A DNA stretch of 64,000 bases from positions 1 through 64,000 of the forward strand of contig FTLJ01001177.1 in NCBI GenBank assembly GCA_900155495.1. Direction: 5' to 3'. Each line of letters begins with the position of its first letter. Positions within the stretch are counted from its first letter, which is position 1. Made by a program: the position numbers and the translations under genes. Below the pieces are notes generated by a model, which saw only the letters and a list, made by a program, of their open reading frames with translations, ran no database searches and was not told the origin of the DNA. The stretch comes from Porogramme epimiltina. Its lineage: Eukaryota; Basidiomycota; Agaricomycetes; Polyporales; Polyporaceae. Below, piece by piece: positions 35,875 through 45,223 of this stretch.

Positions 35875-37197
35875 TCACCAGTATATGACTTTGCGGGGCC
35901 TCCACAATTCCAACTCTTCAGCCTTGATCTTCCTCTTGACAGGGTCAGCCCGTTCAGCTTCCTCGGCCTCCCTTGCCGCCTCCTCGGCCTCGGCCTCCTC
36001 TTCCTCCCTCTCCGCAGCGGTAGCCGGGTCTCCACCAGGGACGTCCCTAAACTCCTCCTCGCACAGCGGGTCGCCCATATTGTGGTGCCTCCACACGTGC
36101 CACAGGAACGCGTCCACCTCCGCCGTCACGTCCTTCCACGCCTCGCCCTCAGGCGTAAGCGGCATCTCGCCCATCGTCGCGATGCAGAACCGGTCGCCCG
36201 CCCACGCGCCCTGAGCCAGGTCTTTCGCGAGCCAACCTTCAAGGTACATCGAACAGCTCCAGTCCGTCGACCAGCAGATGCGCGAGGCCAGCGCGTGCCC
36301 GAGAGTCAACCGGATGTAGTGCAAGACCCGGAAGCGTTCGTATTCCACCACCATCGGGCGCAGGCCGCCCTCGCGGACACACTCGCCCTTCGAGAGGTTG
36401 AAGAGGACGCTCTCCCCGGCCTCGCACGTGGGTTCGCACGCGGCGTTGCAGAGAACCTCGATGAGGGCGAGGTCTTGTGCGCGCGTGGAGGGGTCCACGG
36501 TACGCTTCTCGACGAGATAGGGGAGGTCGAAGCGGAGGCGGTCATAGTAGTCGTCCAGCGTGCGTCGCAATCTCAGGACAGGCTCGTAGTATTCGGACGC
36601 GTACCAGGTGTAGCACGAGTGCTCTGCGAAGCCTTCGTATACAGGGGGGAGAGTTATTGCGGCTTCGTGCTTCTCGGCTTCGGTAAGGAAGCCGGCAGGG
36701 AGCTTATCGTCGTCTTGGGTATATTCCCCGAGGTATATGATCCGGCACTTGGCCCAGGGCGCATGGATGTCTTGTAGTGAGGATTGCAGAATGGGCATCG
36801 CAGCGATGAGGAGACTCTTGCATGTGCTTGCTATAACGACGAGCTCACTGAACTCAAAGTCCGGGTGCTCAAAGATGCTATGAAGGATGTCTTCAGGAAG
36901 GGTTGCGAATCTGCCTGGTTGTGAGACGATGCGGCCACCATTTAGCCATTTGTCTAGCTCCCTAGGAACTACGAAACTAAGCTTAGCGGACTGGAAACAA
37001 CTGGAGGAACGCACGGGGGGAGCCTCAGGACGCGTATAAATTTGTAGAGGCGAGCTCCATGCTCGAAGAACTCTTCTCCCAGCTTGGATGGTCCTATTCT
37101 CTGGCACCGGTCGGGGTTGAAACTAGGTACGATGATGTTTAGCAAATTGTGTGCACCTGGGGGGAGTATGCGCATACACATCCCAATTTTGACCCAT
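35875..37197 (-). CDS. MGQ-W family F-box-like protein, array copy 1
   Basis: Three exons: 37197-37178 (20 nt), 37122-37015, 36961-35875, with introns of 55 and 53 nt, giving 404 aa. The protein starts MGQNWDV, continues FNPDR...LGEEFF...RLYKFIR, then an F-box-like segment near residue 63 (LPEDILHSIFEHPDFEFSELVVIASTCKSLL read in parts). After this come blocks shared by all four array members: HAPWAKCRIIYLGE, LPAGFLTEAEK, STRAQDLALIEVLC, VLFNLSKGECVREGGL, RICWSTDW, WAGDRFCIATM and EAWKDVTAEVD. The tail is Glu/Ala-rich. F-box proteins recruit targets to SCF ubiquitin ligases, but the F-box here is divergent and function is unknown. It is closest to copy 2, including the 5' flank. Confidence 0.88.
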
Positions 37198-37512
37198 GGT
37201 GGTTGTGACGCTTGTCTAGGTGGCCAAGAAGGTCGTTTCCGCTCTGTGCTTCCGTTGAACGCTGCTACAGTGGAGGGAGGTAGGAGTGTGCGGCGTGTGT
37301 GGTGGTGGGCAAGAAAGACGTTATTCGAAAACGAGACGACCGAGTTTTAAACACGGGCGCTCGCGGTTCCATGCTAGGGGCTCCTAATCGGGTGCAAAAG
37401 GAGCTATTTGTGCAGTGCTATACAATGGAGACGAATGACGTATGTCTCGAGTGCCCCCCTCCCCCCCTCACCGTGCGGCATCTCACCCTCACCGCGGTGC
37501 GGGACCAGTATC
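37198..37512. repeat. Duplicated 5' flank, unit A copy 1
   Basis: The region upstream of array copy 1 matches that upstream of copy 2 (39896-40214) almost base for base over about 310 bp. Shared landmarks include GACGTTATTCGAAAACGAGA (near 37317 and 40021) and GGGGCTCCTAATCGGG (near 37375 and 40080). It presumably carries the promoter and was duplicated with the gene. Confidence 0.8.
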
Positions 37513-37579
37513 CAACCCGCGAGCATTGCGCGTCGCTGAGCCGGTCCTCAATCCGCATGCTTGAGTTCACGTCCGTGGA

Positions 37580-37822
37580 CTAGCACACGCGCGCCCGACG
37601 CGGGTCGCCCTTGCGGAAGCACCCGCCCTTGGCAAGATTGAGCAGGGCGCTCTTGGATTGTATGCATACCTGATAGCAGTGCGATCGAGGGCTAAGAAGG
37701 CAAGGTCTTGCGCGCGTGGTGGCGTCCTTGACCCGTTTATTGATGATGTCTTCGGTCGTCAATTGGGTCTCCTGTCGTGCGTCGGGCGAGCGGGTGTAAG
37801 CGTAAAGCTGGCATGTGCACAC
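37580..37822 (-). pseudogene. Decayed fragment of an MGQ-W family F-box-like gene
   Basis: A short minus-strand frame reads, in order, INKRVKDATTRAR and later KSALLNLAKGGCFRKGDPR. These line up with VEKRTVDPSTRAQ and ESVLFNLSKGECVREGGLR of the neighbouring intact genes, with similar spacing. No F-box part, start or tail remains nearby, so this is a relic of the middle of another family member. It lies inside a stretch present upstream of copy 1 but missing from the matching place upstream of copy 2. Confidence 0.65.
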
Positions 37823-38065
37823 CGTGCACGATAAATGGCGTCTTTCTGTGTTTACGCAGCGTCCTATTCTAGGAGCAAGATCTGCAGAAGAGGTATCGCT
37901 GCAACGAGTGTACGATCATAACGAAGACAAGTTTAACAGACATCGATGGTCTTCAAGACGGCCCGAAGGTCCTCCTCTTACTCCAGCATAACCCCTCACG
38001 TCCGCAGCAGATACTGCGCGCGCACGTGTGCGCAAGCAACAATCACAGAGAACAGGGGATGCATA

Positions 38066-38300
38066 ACGCGGACAGCAAAATACAACGACGGTACCTCTAG
38101 GCTCTAGCTGGAGTCTTGATACTCTACTCGCCGAGTCCTACCCTACATCGTACATTTCCAGATCCATTTCTCTTGAAGATAGGCTATTCCTTGGTCGTTG
38201 CGAGGTGTCGACGCAATGGTGTACATGGAGAGTAGGAAGGGGATGCGCTGCACAACAAGGCAACATGACAGAGTGACCACGCGGGGCGTTCACTGAATCA
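38066..38300. repeat. Duplicated 5' flank, unit B copy 1
   Basis: This stretch matches 40215-40440. Shared landmarks are CTGGAGTCTTGATACTCTAC (near 38109 and 40253), GAGTCCT then CCCTAC, and GTGTCGACGCAAT (near 38206 and 40362). Similarity fades toward 38300. Confidence 0.75.
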
Positions 38301-38560
38301 CTGAGTGTTGCAAATAGAGGCACGTGACCTGGTGACCATTAGTGATGTCACCTTATATCTAAGCTTGTAAGCTTCTCCCTTGACGTCTCTGCCATTTCTG
38401 CATCACTAATAACGTCTCCCGGGCCTTTACCCCTCGGAAATGACGTATACAAGTCACCGCCCAGGATTCATCCGAGCTGATGCGCGAACCAACGAAGTAA
38501 TATAGCTTTAGATTGTTGATACAGTCAAATACAGAGAGCCGAACTTTGGGAATAATCCAT

Positions 38561-39895
38561 TCACCAGTATACGACTCTGCGCTTTGGAAATTCCCAGTCC
38601 TCAGCCTTTCTCTTCCTGTTGACGGGGTCAGCTTCGGCCTCCCGCTCTGCTTCTTCAGCCTCCCTCGCCGCCTTCTCCGCCTTCTCCGCCTCCTCTTTCT
38701 CCCTCTTCGCAGCCGTAGACACATCTCCGCCAGGGACGCCCCTAAACTTCTCCTCGCAATGAGGGTCGCCCTGAGTATCGTGCCTCCACAAGTGCCACAG
38801 GCACGTGTCCACCTCCGCTGTCACATCCTTCCACGCCTCGCCTTCGGGCGTAAGCGGCATCTCGCCCATTGTCGCGATGCAGAACCTGTCGCCCGCCCAC
38901 GGACCTTTAGCCAGGTCTTGCTCGAGCCACCGCTCGATGTACATCGCGCTGCTCCAATCCGTCGACCAGCAGATGCGCGAGGCTAGCGCGTGCCCGAGAG
39001 TCAACCGGATGTGATTCAAGACCCGATAGCGTTCGTATTTCACCGCCATCGGGCGTAGGCCGCCCTCGCGGACACACTCGCCCTTTGAGAGGTTGAAGAG
39101 GACGCTCTCGCAGTCCTCGTATGTGGGGTGGCGCGCCGCGTCGCAGAGGACCTCGATGAGAGCGAGGTCTTGTGCGCGCGTGGAGGAATCCGCGGTACGC
39201 TTCTTGACGAGATTGCGGAGGTAGATGTGGTCGTTGATATAGCAGTTGCGCAATGTGGATCGCAATCTCAGGACAGGCTCGTAGTATTCGGGCGCGTACC
39301 AATTGTAGTGCGGGGTGTCCCTTGCGGATACAGGAGGGAGAGTTGTTGCGACTTCGTGCTTCTCGGCTTGAGTAAGGAAGCCGGCAGGGAGATCATCGTC
39401 GTCTTCGGTATACTCCCCGAGGTATATGATCCTGCACTTGGCCCAGGGCGCATGGATGGCCTGTAGTGTGGATTGCAGAAAGGGCATCGCAACGATGAGG
39501 AGACTCTTGCACGTGCTCGCTATAACGACGAGTTCACTGAACTTGAAGTCCGGGTGCTCAAAGATACTGTAAAGGATGTCTTCAGGAAGGGTCGGGAATC
39601 GGCCTGATTGTGAGACGATGCTGCCACCATCTAGCAATTCGTCTAGCTCCCTAAGAGTCACAACACCTAAGCTCTAGGCTTAGTCTGACTGGAATCAACT
39701 GGAGGAACGCACGGGGGGAGCCTCGGGATGCGTATAAGTTTGTAGAGGCGAGCTCCGTGCTGAAAGAATTCTTCTCCTAGCTTAGATTCTCCCATTCTCT
39801 GGCGGCGGTCGGGATTGAAACTAGGTACGAAGACGTTTAGCAAACTGTATGCACCTGAAGGAAGTATGCGCATACACATCCCAATTTTGACCCAT
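38561..39895 (-). CDS. MGQ-W family F-box-like protein, array copy 2
   Basis: Three exons: 39895-39876 (20 nt), 39820-39713, 39650-38561, with introns of 55 and 62 nt, giving 405 aa. It is the nearest relative of copy 1: identical architecture, same N-terminus (MGQNWDV), same F-box-like block (LPEDILYSIFEHPDFKFSEL) and the same downstream motifs (FNLSKGECVREGGLRPM, RICWSTDWS, WAGDRFCIATMGEMPLTPEG). Differences cluster around residues 150-200 and in the Glu/Ala-rich tail. The open frame and intact splice sites suggest a functional gene. The role is unknown; substrate-adaptor function in ubiquitination is only inferred from the weak F-box. Confidence 0.88.
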
Positions 39896-40440
39896 AGTGG
39901 TTGTGACACTTGTCTAGACGGCGCGGCCAATAAGGTCGTCTCCACCCTCTTCTTCCGCTGAACGCTGCTACAATGGAGGGAAGTAAGAGTGTATAGCGTG
40001 TGTGGTGGTGGGCAAACAAAGACGTTATTCGAAAACGAGACGACCAAGTTTTGAACATGGGCACTCGCGGTTCCTTGTTAGGGGCTCCTAATCGGGGGCA
40101 AAAGGAGCGATTTATGCAGTGCTATACAATGGAGACGTATGACGTATGTCTCGAGTGCCCCCTTTCACCGCCGCCGCGCGACATCTCACCCTCATCGCGA
40201 TGCAGGACATGCAACGGACGGCAAAAATTAAAATACAGTGACAGTACCTCCAGCTGGAGTCTTGATACTCTACTCGTCGAGTCCTGCCCTACGCGGTGCG
40301 TTGATCGTACATCCATACAGTCATTGCCGTTGAAGGTAGGATATCTCTTGGTCATTGCCAGGTGTCGACGCAATAGTGTACATGCTGGAGGGTAGGAAGG
40401 AGGCGTGCTGCGCAGCAAGGCAAGATGAAGTGGACACGAA
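39896..40440. repeat. Duplicated 5' flanks, units A and B copy 2 (fused)
   Basis: Upstream of copy 2, units A (39896-40214) and B (about 40215-40440) are adjacent. Upstream of copy 1 they are separated by roughly 550 bp (37513-38065) holding the relic fragment. This shows either a deletion here or an insertion there after duplication. No gene is present in this stretch. Confidence 0.75.
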
Positions 40441-40627
40441 GCGCATGCACGTGCACCTCGATTGACCGGAGTCAGCCGCCCAGGTTCGAGTTTTGACAAG
40501 GCTTCACTAGCTTCACTGAGCACCAGTCACTACGAATCGTATTGCAAGCATATATTGCTGAGTCTTGACTGTCATTCGCTACTCCAAACATTTACGTTCA
40601 GCATTCAACACTGGCTCACTTGACCCT

Positions 40628-41904
40628 TTAAACCTTCGCAGCCGCAGCCGCCTTCTCGGCTGCCTTTTGTGCCTCCCACTTCGCCTCCAGAGCCGCCATC
40701 TTGGCGTCCTCCTCTGCCTCCCTCTTCGCAGCCGTAGACGGATCCCCACCAGGAATGCCCTTGAACTCCTCCCCACAGAGCGGATCATACATCTCCGCGT
40801 GTCTCCAAACATGCCACAGGAACGTTTCTACCTCTTCCGTCACGTCCTTCCACGGCTCACCCTTGGGCGCGAGCGGCGGCGCCTCCTCTATCGTCGTGAT
40901 ATAGAACCGGTCGCCCGCCCACGAGCCTTGCGTCAGCTCCCGCGCGAGCCAGTCCTCGAGCCACATCGCGCAGTCCCGCGATGGCGACCAGCATACGCGC
41001 GCGAGAAGCGCCTGCATAAGGCCCGCATTCTCGCCGTACCAGTTCCGCGTGGTCTTGTTCAGGCCGTCTTCGCGCACGTACTCGCCCTTGGTGAGGTTGA
41101 ACAGGACAGGACGGCCTTTGCCATACCCGCCAGTCAGCGCGGTGTGGTGGAGGGCGGTGAAGATGGCGACGTCTTGTGCGCACGTAGAAGGGTCTACGGT
41201 GCGCTCCTTGATGCACTCACGGGCTCCAAAGTGCTCGTCCCACGGGCTCATCTCGGGGCCGAATTTGACAAAAGTGTCTGCATAATGCTTGTCTGCATAA
41301 TGGAAGTATCCGGGTGGGTACGCATCGGGAATGCCGTGTGGGATTGTCGCGGCTTCGAGCTTCTCAGCCTCGGTGAGGAAGCCGTCGGGGAGATCCTCGT
41401 TGTAGTATGTACTATCTCCGAGACATATAATCCTGCACTTGACCCAGGGTGCGTGAATGGTTTTGATCCGGGGGCGCAGGAACGATATCACGGATGCGAG
41501 GAGTCTCTTGCAGGTGCAGGCCAACAGAGCGTGTGTTACGAACACGGGATCGAGTTTACTCAAGATGACGCAGAGGACCTCATTTGGCAGATTTGCAAGG
41601 CCGCTCGGCTGCGACACTTCCGGCCCTCTAGTTAGCCATTTGTTAAGCTCTCTGTATAGTACGAGCGGTAAGCTTGGGGCTCAATGCAAACTTCATTGGC
41701 GAGACGTACGGGGGATAACTAGGGAGAGAAAGAAATTTGTAAATCTCGGAGTGGCTGCCGACAAAAAAACCTTCTCCCAGCTTGAGCCCCCCTCCCAACT
41801 CCACAACGTGGCGGCGGTCGGGGTTAAAGCTGCAGATAACGACATTAATGATCAAAACGAGAATGATATTGAACATGGACGCACAACTTCCAGTATTGAC
41901 CCAT
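40628..41904 (-). CDS. MGQ-W family F-box-like protein, array copy 3
   Basis: Three exons: 41904-41885 (20 nt), 41829-41710, 41651-40628, with introns of 55 and 58 nt, giving 387 aa. The N-terminus is MGQYWKFFNPDRRHVVELGG, followed by LKLGEGFF and IYKFLSLPSYP. The F-box-like segment is LPNEVLCVILSKLDP...LLACTCKRLL. Family blocks follow: HAPWVKCRIICLGD, FLTEAEKLEAAT, STCAQDVAIFTAL, VLFNLTKGEYVREDGL, RVCWSPSRDCAMWLEDW, WAGDRFYITTIEE and EPWKDVTEEVETFLWHVWRH. The tail is Ala/Glu/Lys-rich. It is closer to copy 4 than to copies 1 and 2. Confidence 0.87.
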
Positions 41905-42413
41905 GCACTGTAGGAAAGGGTAGGAACGGGGGTGCAGGATCGCGGCGAAGAAGAGGCCTGGTAACATTTGCTATCGGCTTTTTAACACGACGGTCGATCT
42001 CGGCTGGATATGTACGTAAACGAAGGGTAAGTACGATGGTACCGGGTGCTCCACCACATCCAATCCCATGGCCAGGCGCCTTCTGTGATCGATACACGAG
42101 GCAGGCAACGCCAAGTCTACACCATGAGGACGCCAACGGCTCGAGTCTACCATGCGTACAGGGGGGACTGGGCTCCTTAGGTCCCCCGTGGTGGGGTACG
42201 GCAGCCATCCGCACAACCTAGCCTTCCCCTTCGGATTGACTCCAATGAAGCACAGGGGGATTGAACTAAGGTGAATGCATGGCAAACGAAAGTTAAGGAT
42301 ACAACGATACCGCGGGGAAATGTGATTCTGGTTACCCGAAGAATTAGCTACTTCAAAACGTTCAGCGTTCGATACAAACTCACTTAGTCTTTCAACCTTT
42401 GGCAGACACAGCT
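41905..42413. other. Intergenic region between array copies 3 and 4
   Basis: This contains the promoter of copy 3 and the terminator of copy 4. The part near 41962-42035 matches the region upstream of copy 4 (43712-43780): both share GCTATC(A/G)GCTTTTT and GACGGTCGATCTCGGCTGG, so the 5' flank was duplicated with the gene here too. No other gene is seen. Confidence 0.6.
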
Positions 42414-43660
42414 CTAAGCCGCCTCTTGTGCCTCCTTCGCTTCCTCCACTGCCTCCCTCTTCGCGGCCGTGGACGGATCCCCGCCCGGAACATCCTTGAA
42501 CTCCTCCCCGCAGAGCGGATCACCCTTCCTCGCATGTCTCCACACATGCCACAGGAACGTGTCCACCTCTTCCGTCACGTCCTTCCACGGCTCGCCCGTG
42601 GGCGCAAGCGGCCCCGCGTCCTCCATCGTGGTGATATAGAACCGATCGCCCGCCCACGGGCCGCGCGTGAGCTGCTCCTCGAGCCAGTCCTCGAGCCACA
42701 TCGCACTGTCCAGGCACGAGGACCAGCATATGCGCGAGATGAGCGCATGCATGAGGTCCATGCGGCCGCGGTGCCAGCCCCGGCTGCCCCGCGTCGTCCT
42801 GCACAGGCCGTCTTCGCGCACGCACTCGCCCTTGGTGAGGTTGAACAGGACCGGAGGGTCCATGTCGCGAGCCCGGCCGCCAACCAGCACGGTACGATGG
42901 ATGGCGGAGAAGATGGCGACGTCTTGTGCGCCTGTAGACGGGTCTATGGTGCGCTCCTGGATGACGCGGGGGACGATCTCATGTTGGCGCAATTCGTTTG
43001 AATCGTAGCTGGAGGTGTTGAAGAACGATCCTTCATACTGATCGTCAGCGTACCGGAAGTAGCCGGGAGCGCATGCATCGGGAATGTCGTCTGGGATTGT
43101 CGCGGCTTCGAGCTTCTCGGCCCCGGTGAGGAAGCCAGCGGGAAGATCATCGTCGTGGTATGTGCCGTCTCCGAGACATATAATCCTGCACTTAGCCCAC
43201 GGGGCGTGAGTGGCTTCGAGCCAGGGGCGTAGGATAGACATTACGGATGCGAGGAGTCTCTTGCAGGTGCAGGCCACAATAGCGAGCCCTACGAATTTGA
43301 GATCGAGTTCATCGAAGATGATACGAAGGATCTCTTCTGGCAAATTTGCGAGGCGGCCGGGTTGCAGTGCTTCGGGGCCCCTAGCCAGCCACTTATTAAG
43401 CTCTCTGTATCATATAAGCAATAGGCTTGAGTTTCAACGCAAGCTTCGTTAGAGAAACGCACCGGGGATAACTAGGGAGACGGAGAAATCTGTAAATCTG
43501 GTGGTGGCTGTTGACGAAAAAGCCTTCTCCTAGCCTGAGTCCCCCGGTCCCCAACGTCACAACGTGGCGGCGGTCGGGGTTAAAGCTGCAGGTAATGACA
43601 TTAATGATTGAAACGCGCATGACGTTTAGCACGCGCGCACAGCTTCCAGTATTGACCCAT
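42414..43660 (-). CDS. MGQ-W family F-box-like protein, array copy 4
   Basis: Three exons: 43660-43641 (20 nt), 43585-43463, 43404-42414, with introns of 55 and 58 nt, giving 377 aa. It starts MGQYWKLFNPDRRHVVTLG, then LRLGEGFF, IYRFLRLPSYPR, and the F-box-like LPEEILRIIFDELDLKFVGLAI...CTCKRLL. Shared blocks include HAPWAKCRIICLGDGTYHDDD, FLTGAEKLEAATIPDD, STGAQDVAIF, VLFNLTKGECVREDGL, RICWSSCLDSAMWLEDW and WAGDRFYITTMED. It ends in a short Ala/Glu tail. All splice sites and phases match copies 1-3 exactly, which confirms the structure of the whole family. Confidence 0.87.
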
Positions 43661-44109
43661 GTCGATAAGGGGTGCAAGAGCGTGACAACGAGGAAGAGGG
43701 CTGAAAACACTCGCTATCAGCTTTTTGTGCGACGACGGTCGATCTCGGCTGGAGTTGTACGTAACGAGGGGCACAATAGCGCAGAGGGCCCATTACTTTC
43801 ACACTACTTTACTCTGGGCTTGAACGATATGCGTGCAAGATATACGTCATATGTACGTTGGCGACTAGAATTTGCGACTGGCGTGCGAAGCCAACTGGAT
43901 TCCGTAGAGCCCTCGTGTTGTTAGGCGTAGGAGCATCCACCCTACCGAACCCTCGAGATTCCTCATGAAAGTCGGCTCACCAGCATCCACGCACGGCAGG
44001 ATGGGCAAAAACGAGACACGAGGGAAGTGGAGCAAAGGGAAATGTATAACAAAAGGAAAGCGAATGATACAACGACACCTCTGAATCCTACATGACGGCC
44101 GCCAGCCCT
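43661..44109. other. Intergenic region upstream of array copy 4
   Basis: About 450 bp between array copy 4 and the 3' end of RPB10. The first 120 bp share sequence with the flank of copy 3. No gene is seen in the remainder. Confidence 0.5.
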
Positions 44110-44753
44110 CTAGGGGCCGACCCCGAGGAGACGGTCCTTTACCGTGAGCCGCTCGTTCGCTGGAAGAAAGGCGACGGATCAGCACCAGGTGGAACAAGTA
44201 GAGCGCGTGTCGGATAGGCACGAGTGTGCAAGTGAAAAAGAGGGAGACGCAGAAGGAAGTGGGGAAAGGGTAAGGATGGGGTGCTGACAGAGGTCAAGTA
44301 GGCTGCAGTAGGGATTGGGGGAGAGGGGCTGGGAAAGGCCACAGCAAGAAGGGCCGCGAGTAGAAGAGGTTGAAGATAAACAAGGAGCGAGACGCACGGT
44401 TGTACTGGAGCAGCTTTTCGATGAGGTCGACGTGCGTGAGGACCATGCGCCGGCAACAATAACGCTTCAGCTGCAGCTGGTCGAGGGCATCTCTACACAA
44501 TAGATAGAGAATGCGTCAGCTTGACGAGAGCGAGGGATAGGATGCGATAGGACGCGTGCAGGACGAACAGACAGTGGCGGGGGCAAGCAAACAAGAGACT
44601 CACCCCTCGCTAATGTCCTTCGCAAGCAGGTCTAGGTACGCGTTCCACTTGTCGCCAATGACCTTACCGCAAGAAAAGCATCGTACTGGAATGATCTGCG
44701 CGCAAACGAGGCGTTAGAGAAGGTTCGACGTGCAAAAAGGTCGCGCTCACCAT
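44110..44753 (-). CDS. RPB10: RNA polymerase I/II/III common subunit RPB10 (ABC10-beta)
   Basis: Four exons: 44753-44751 (ATG only), 44695-44604, 44492-44398, 44159-44110, giving 79 aa. The sequence [28 protein letters not shown] and [20 protein letters not shown] is unmistakable. The zinc ligands are the Cys pairs CFSC and YCC. RPB10 is a small zinc-binding subunit shared by all three nuclear RNA polymerases. The ATG-only first exon is forced: the frame upstream of IIPVR has no suitable start, while ATG|GTGAGC lies 55 nt away in phase 0. The last exon (after a 238-nt intron, 44160-44397) closes the frame with a 16-residue tail that I cannot verify; the acceptor near 44286 is an alternative. 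Confidence 0.9.
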
Positions 44754-45223
44754 CGCGGTCAGGAGCAAGAGGCGGAAGAGCACCCTCAACCCTAACCCGA
44801 TGGGATGTCAATTTGCGGAAAGAGGAACGTGATCAAAGCGGATGGCGCGGCCCGGCATGACATCATATTCTGAGTGCCGCAATGCTGGCATCCGACTCGG
44901 AGGCAGCGGACGGTGTTCACTCGCGCAAACTATACACATTCGCATATGCTTCCGTGTTCAAGGAGAGAAAATGGGGGTACCACCAAGTCACCAAGGCGGA
45001 GAAACTAACAGGCACACAGACAACGATGTAACAGAGCATGAATAGCATTGCACACATCCTAATCCAAAGACGAGTAACCGTATACCGATGGGGATAGTCT
45101 ACACTTCAGGAGAGGGGCGTGTTCAACGTCGTAACTTGTCCTCGTGTCAGTTCGTGAGTGGTCGTATGTCGACATAACTGCGGCGATAAATATTGTTTCC
45201 TAACCCGTTAGCGTAAGGCGAGC
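44754..45223. other. Intergenic region between RPB10 and the PX-GH18 gene
   Basis: About 470 bp on the shared minus strand, holding the RPB10 promoter and the 3' end region of the chitinase gene. Nothing else is evident. Confidence 0.5.
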
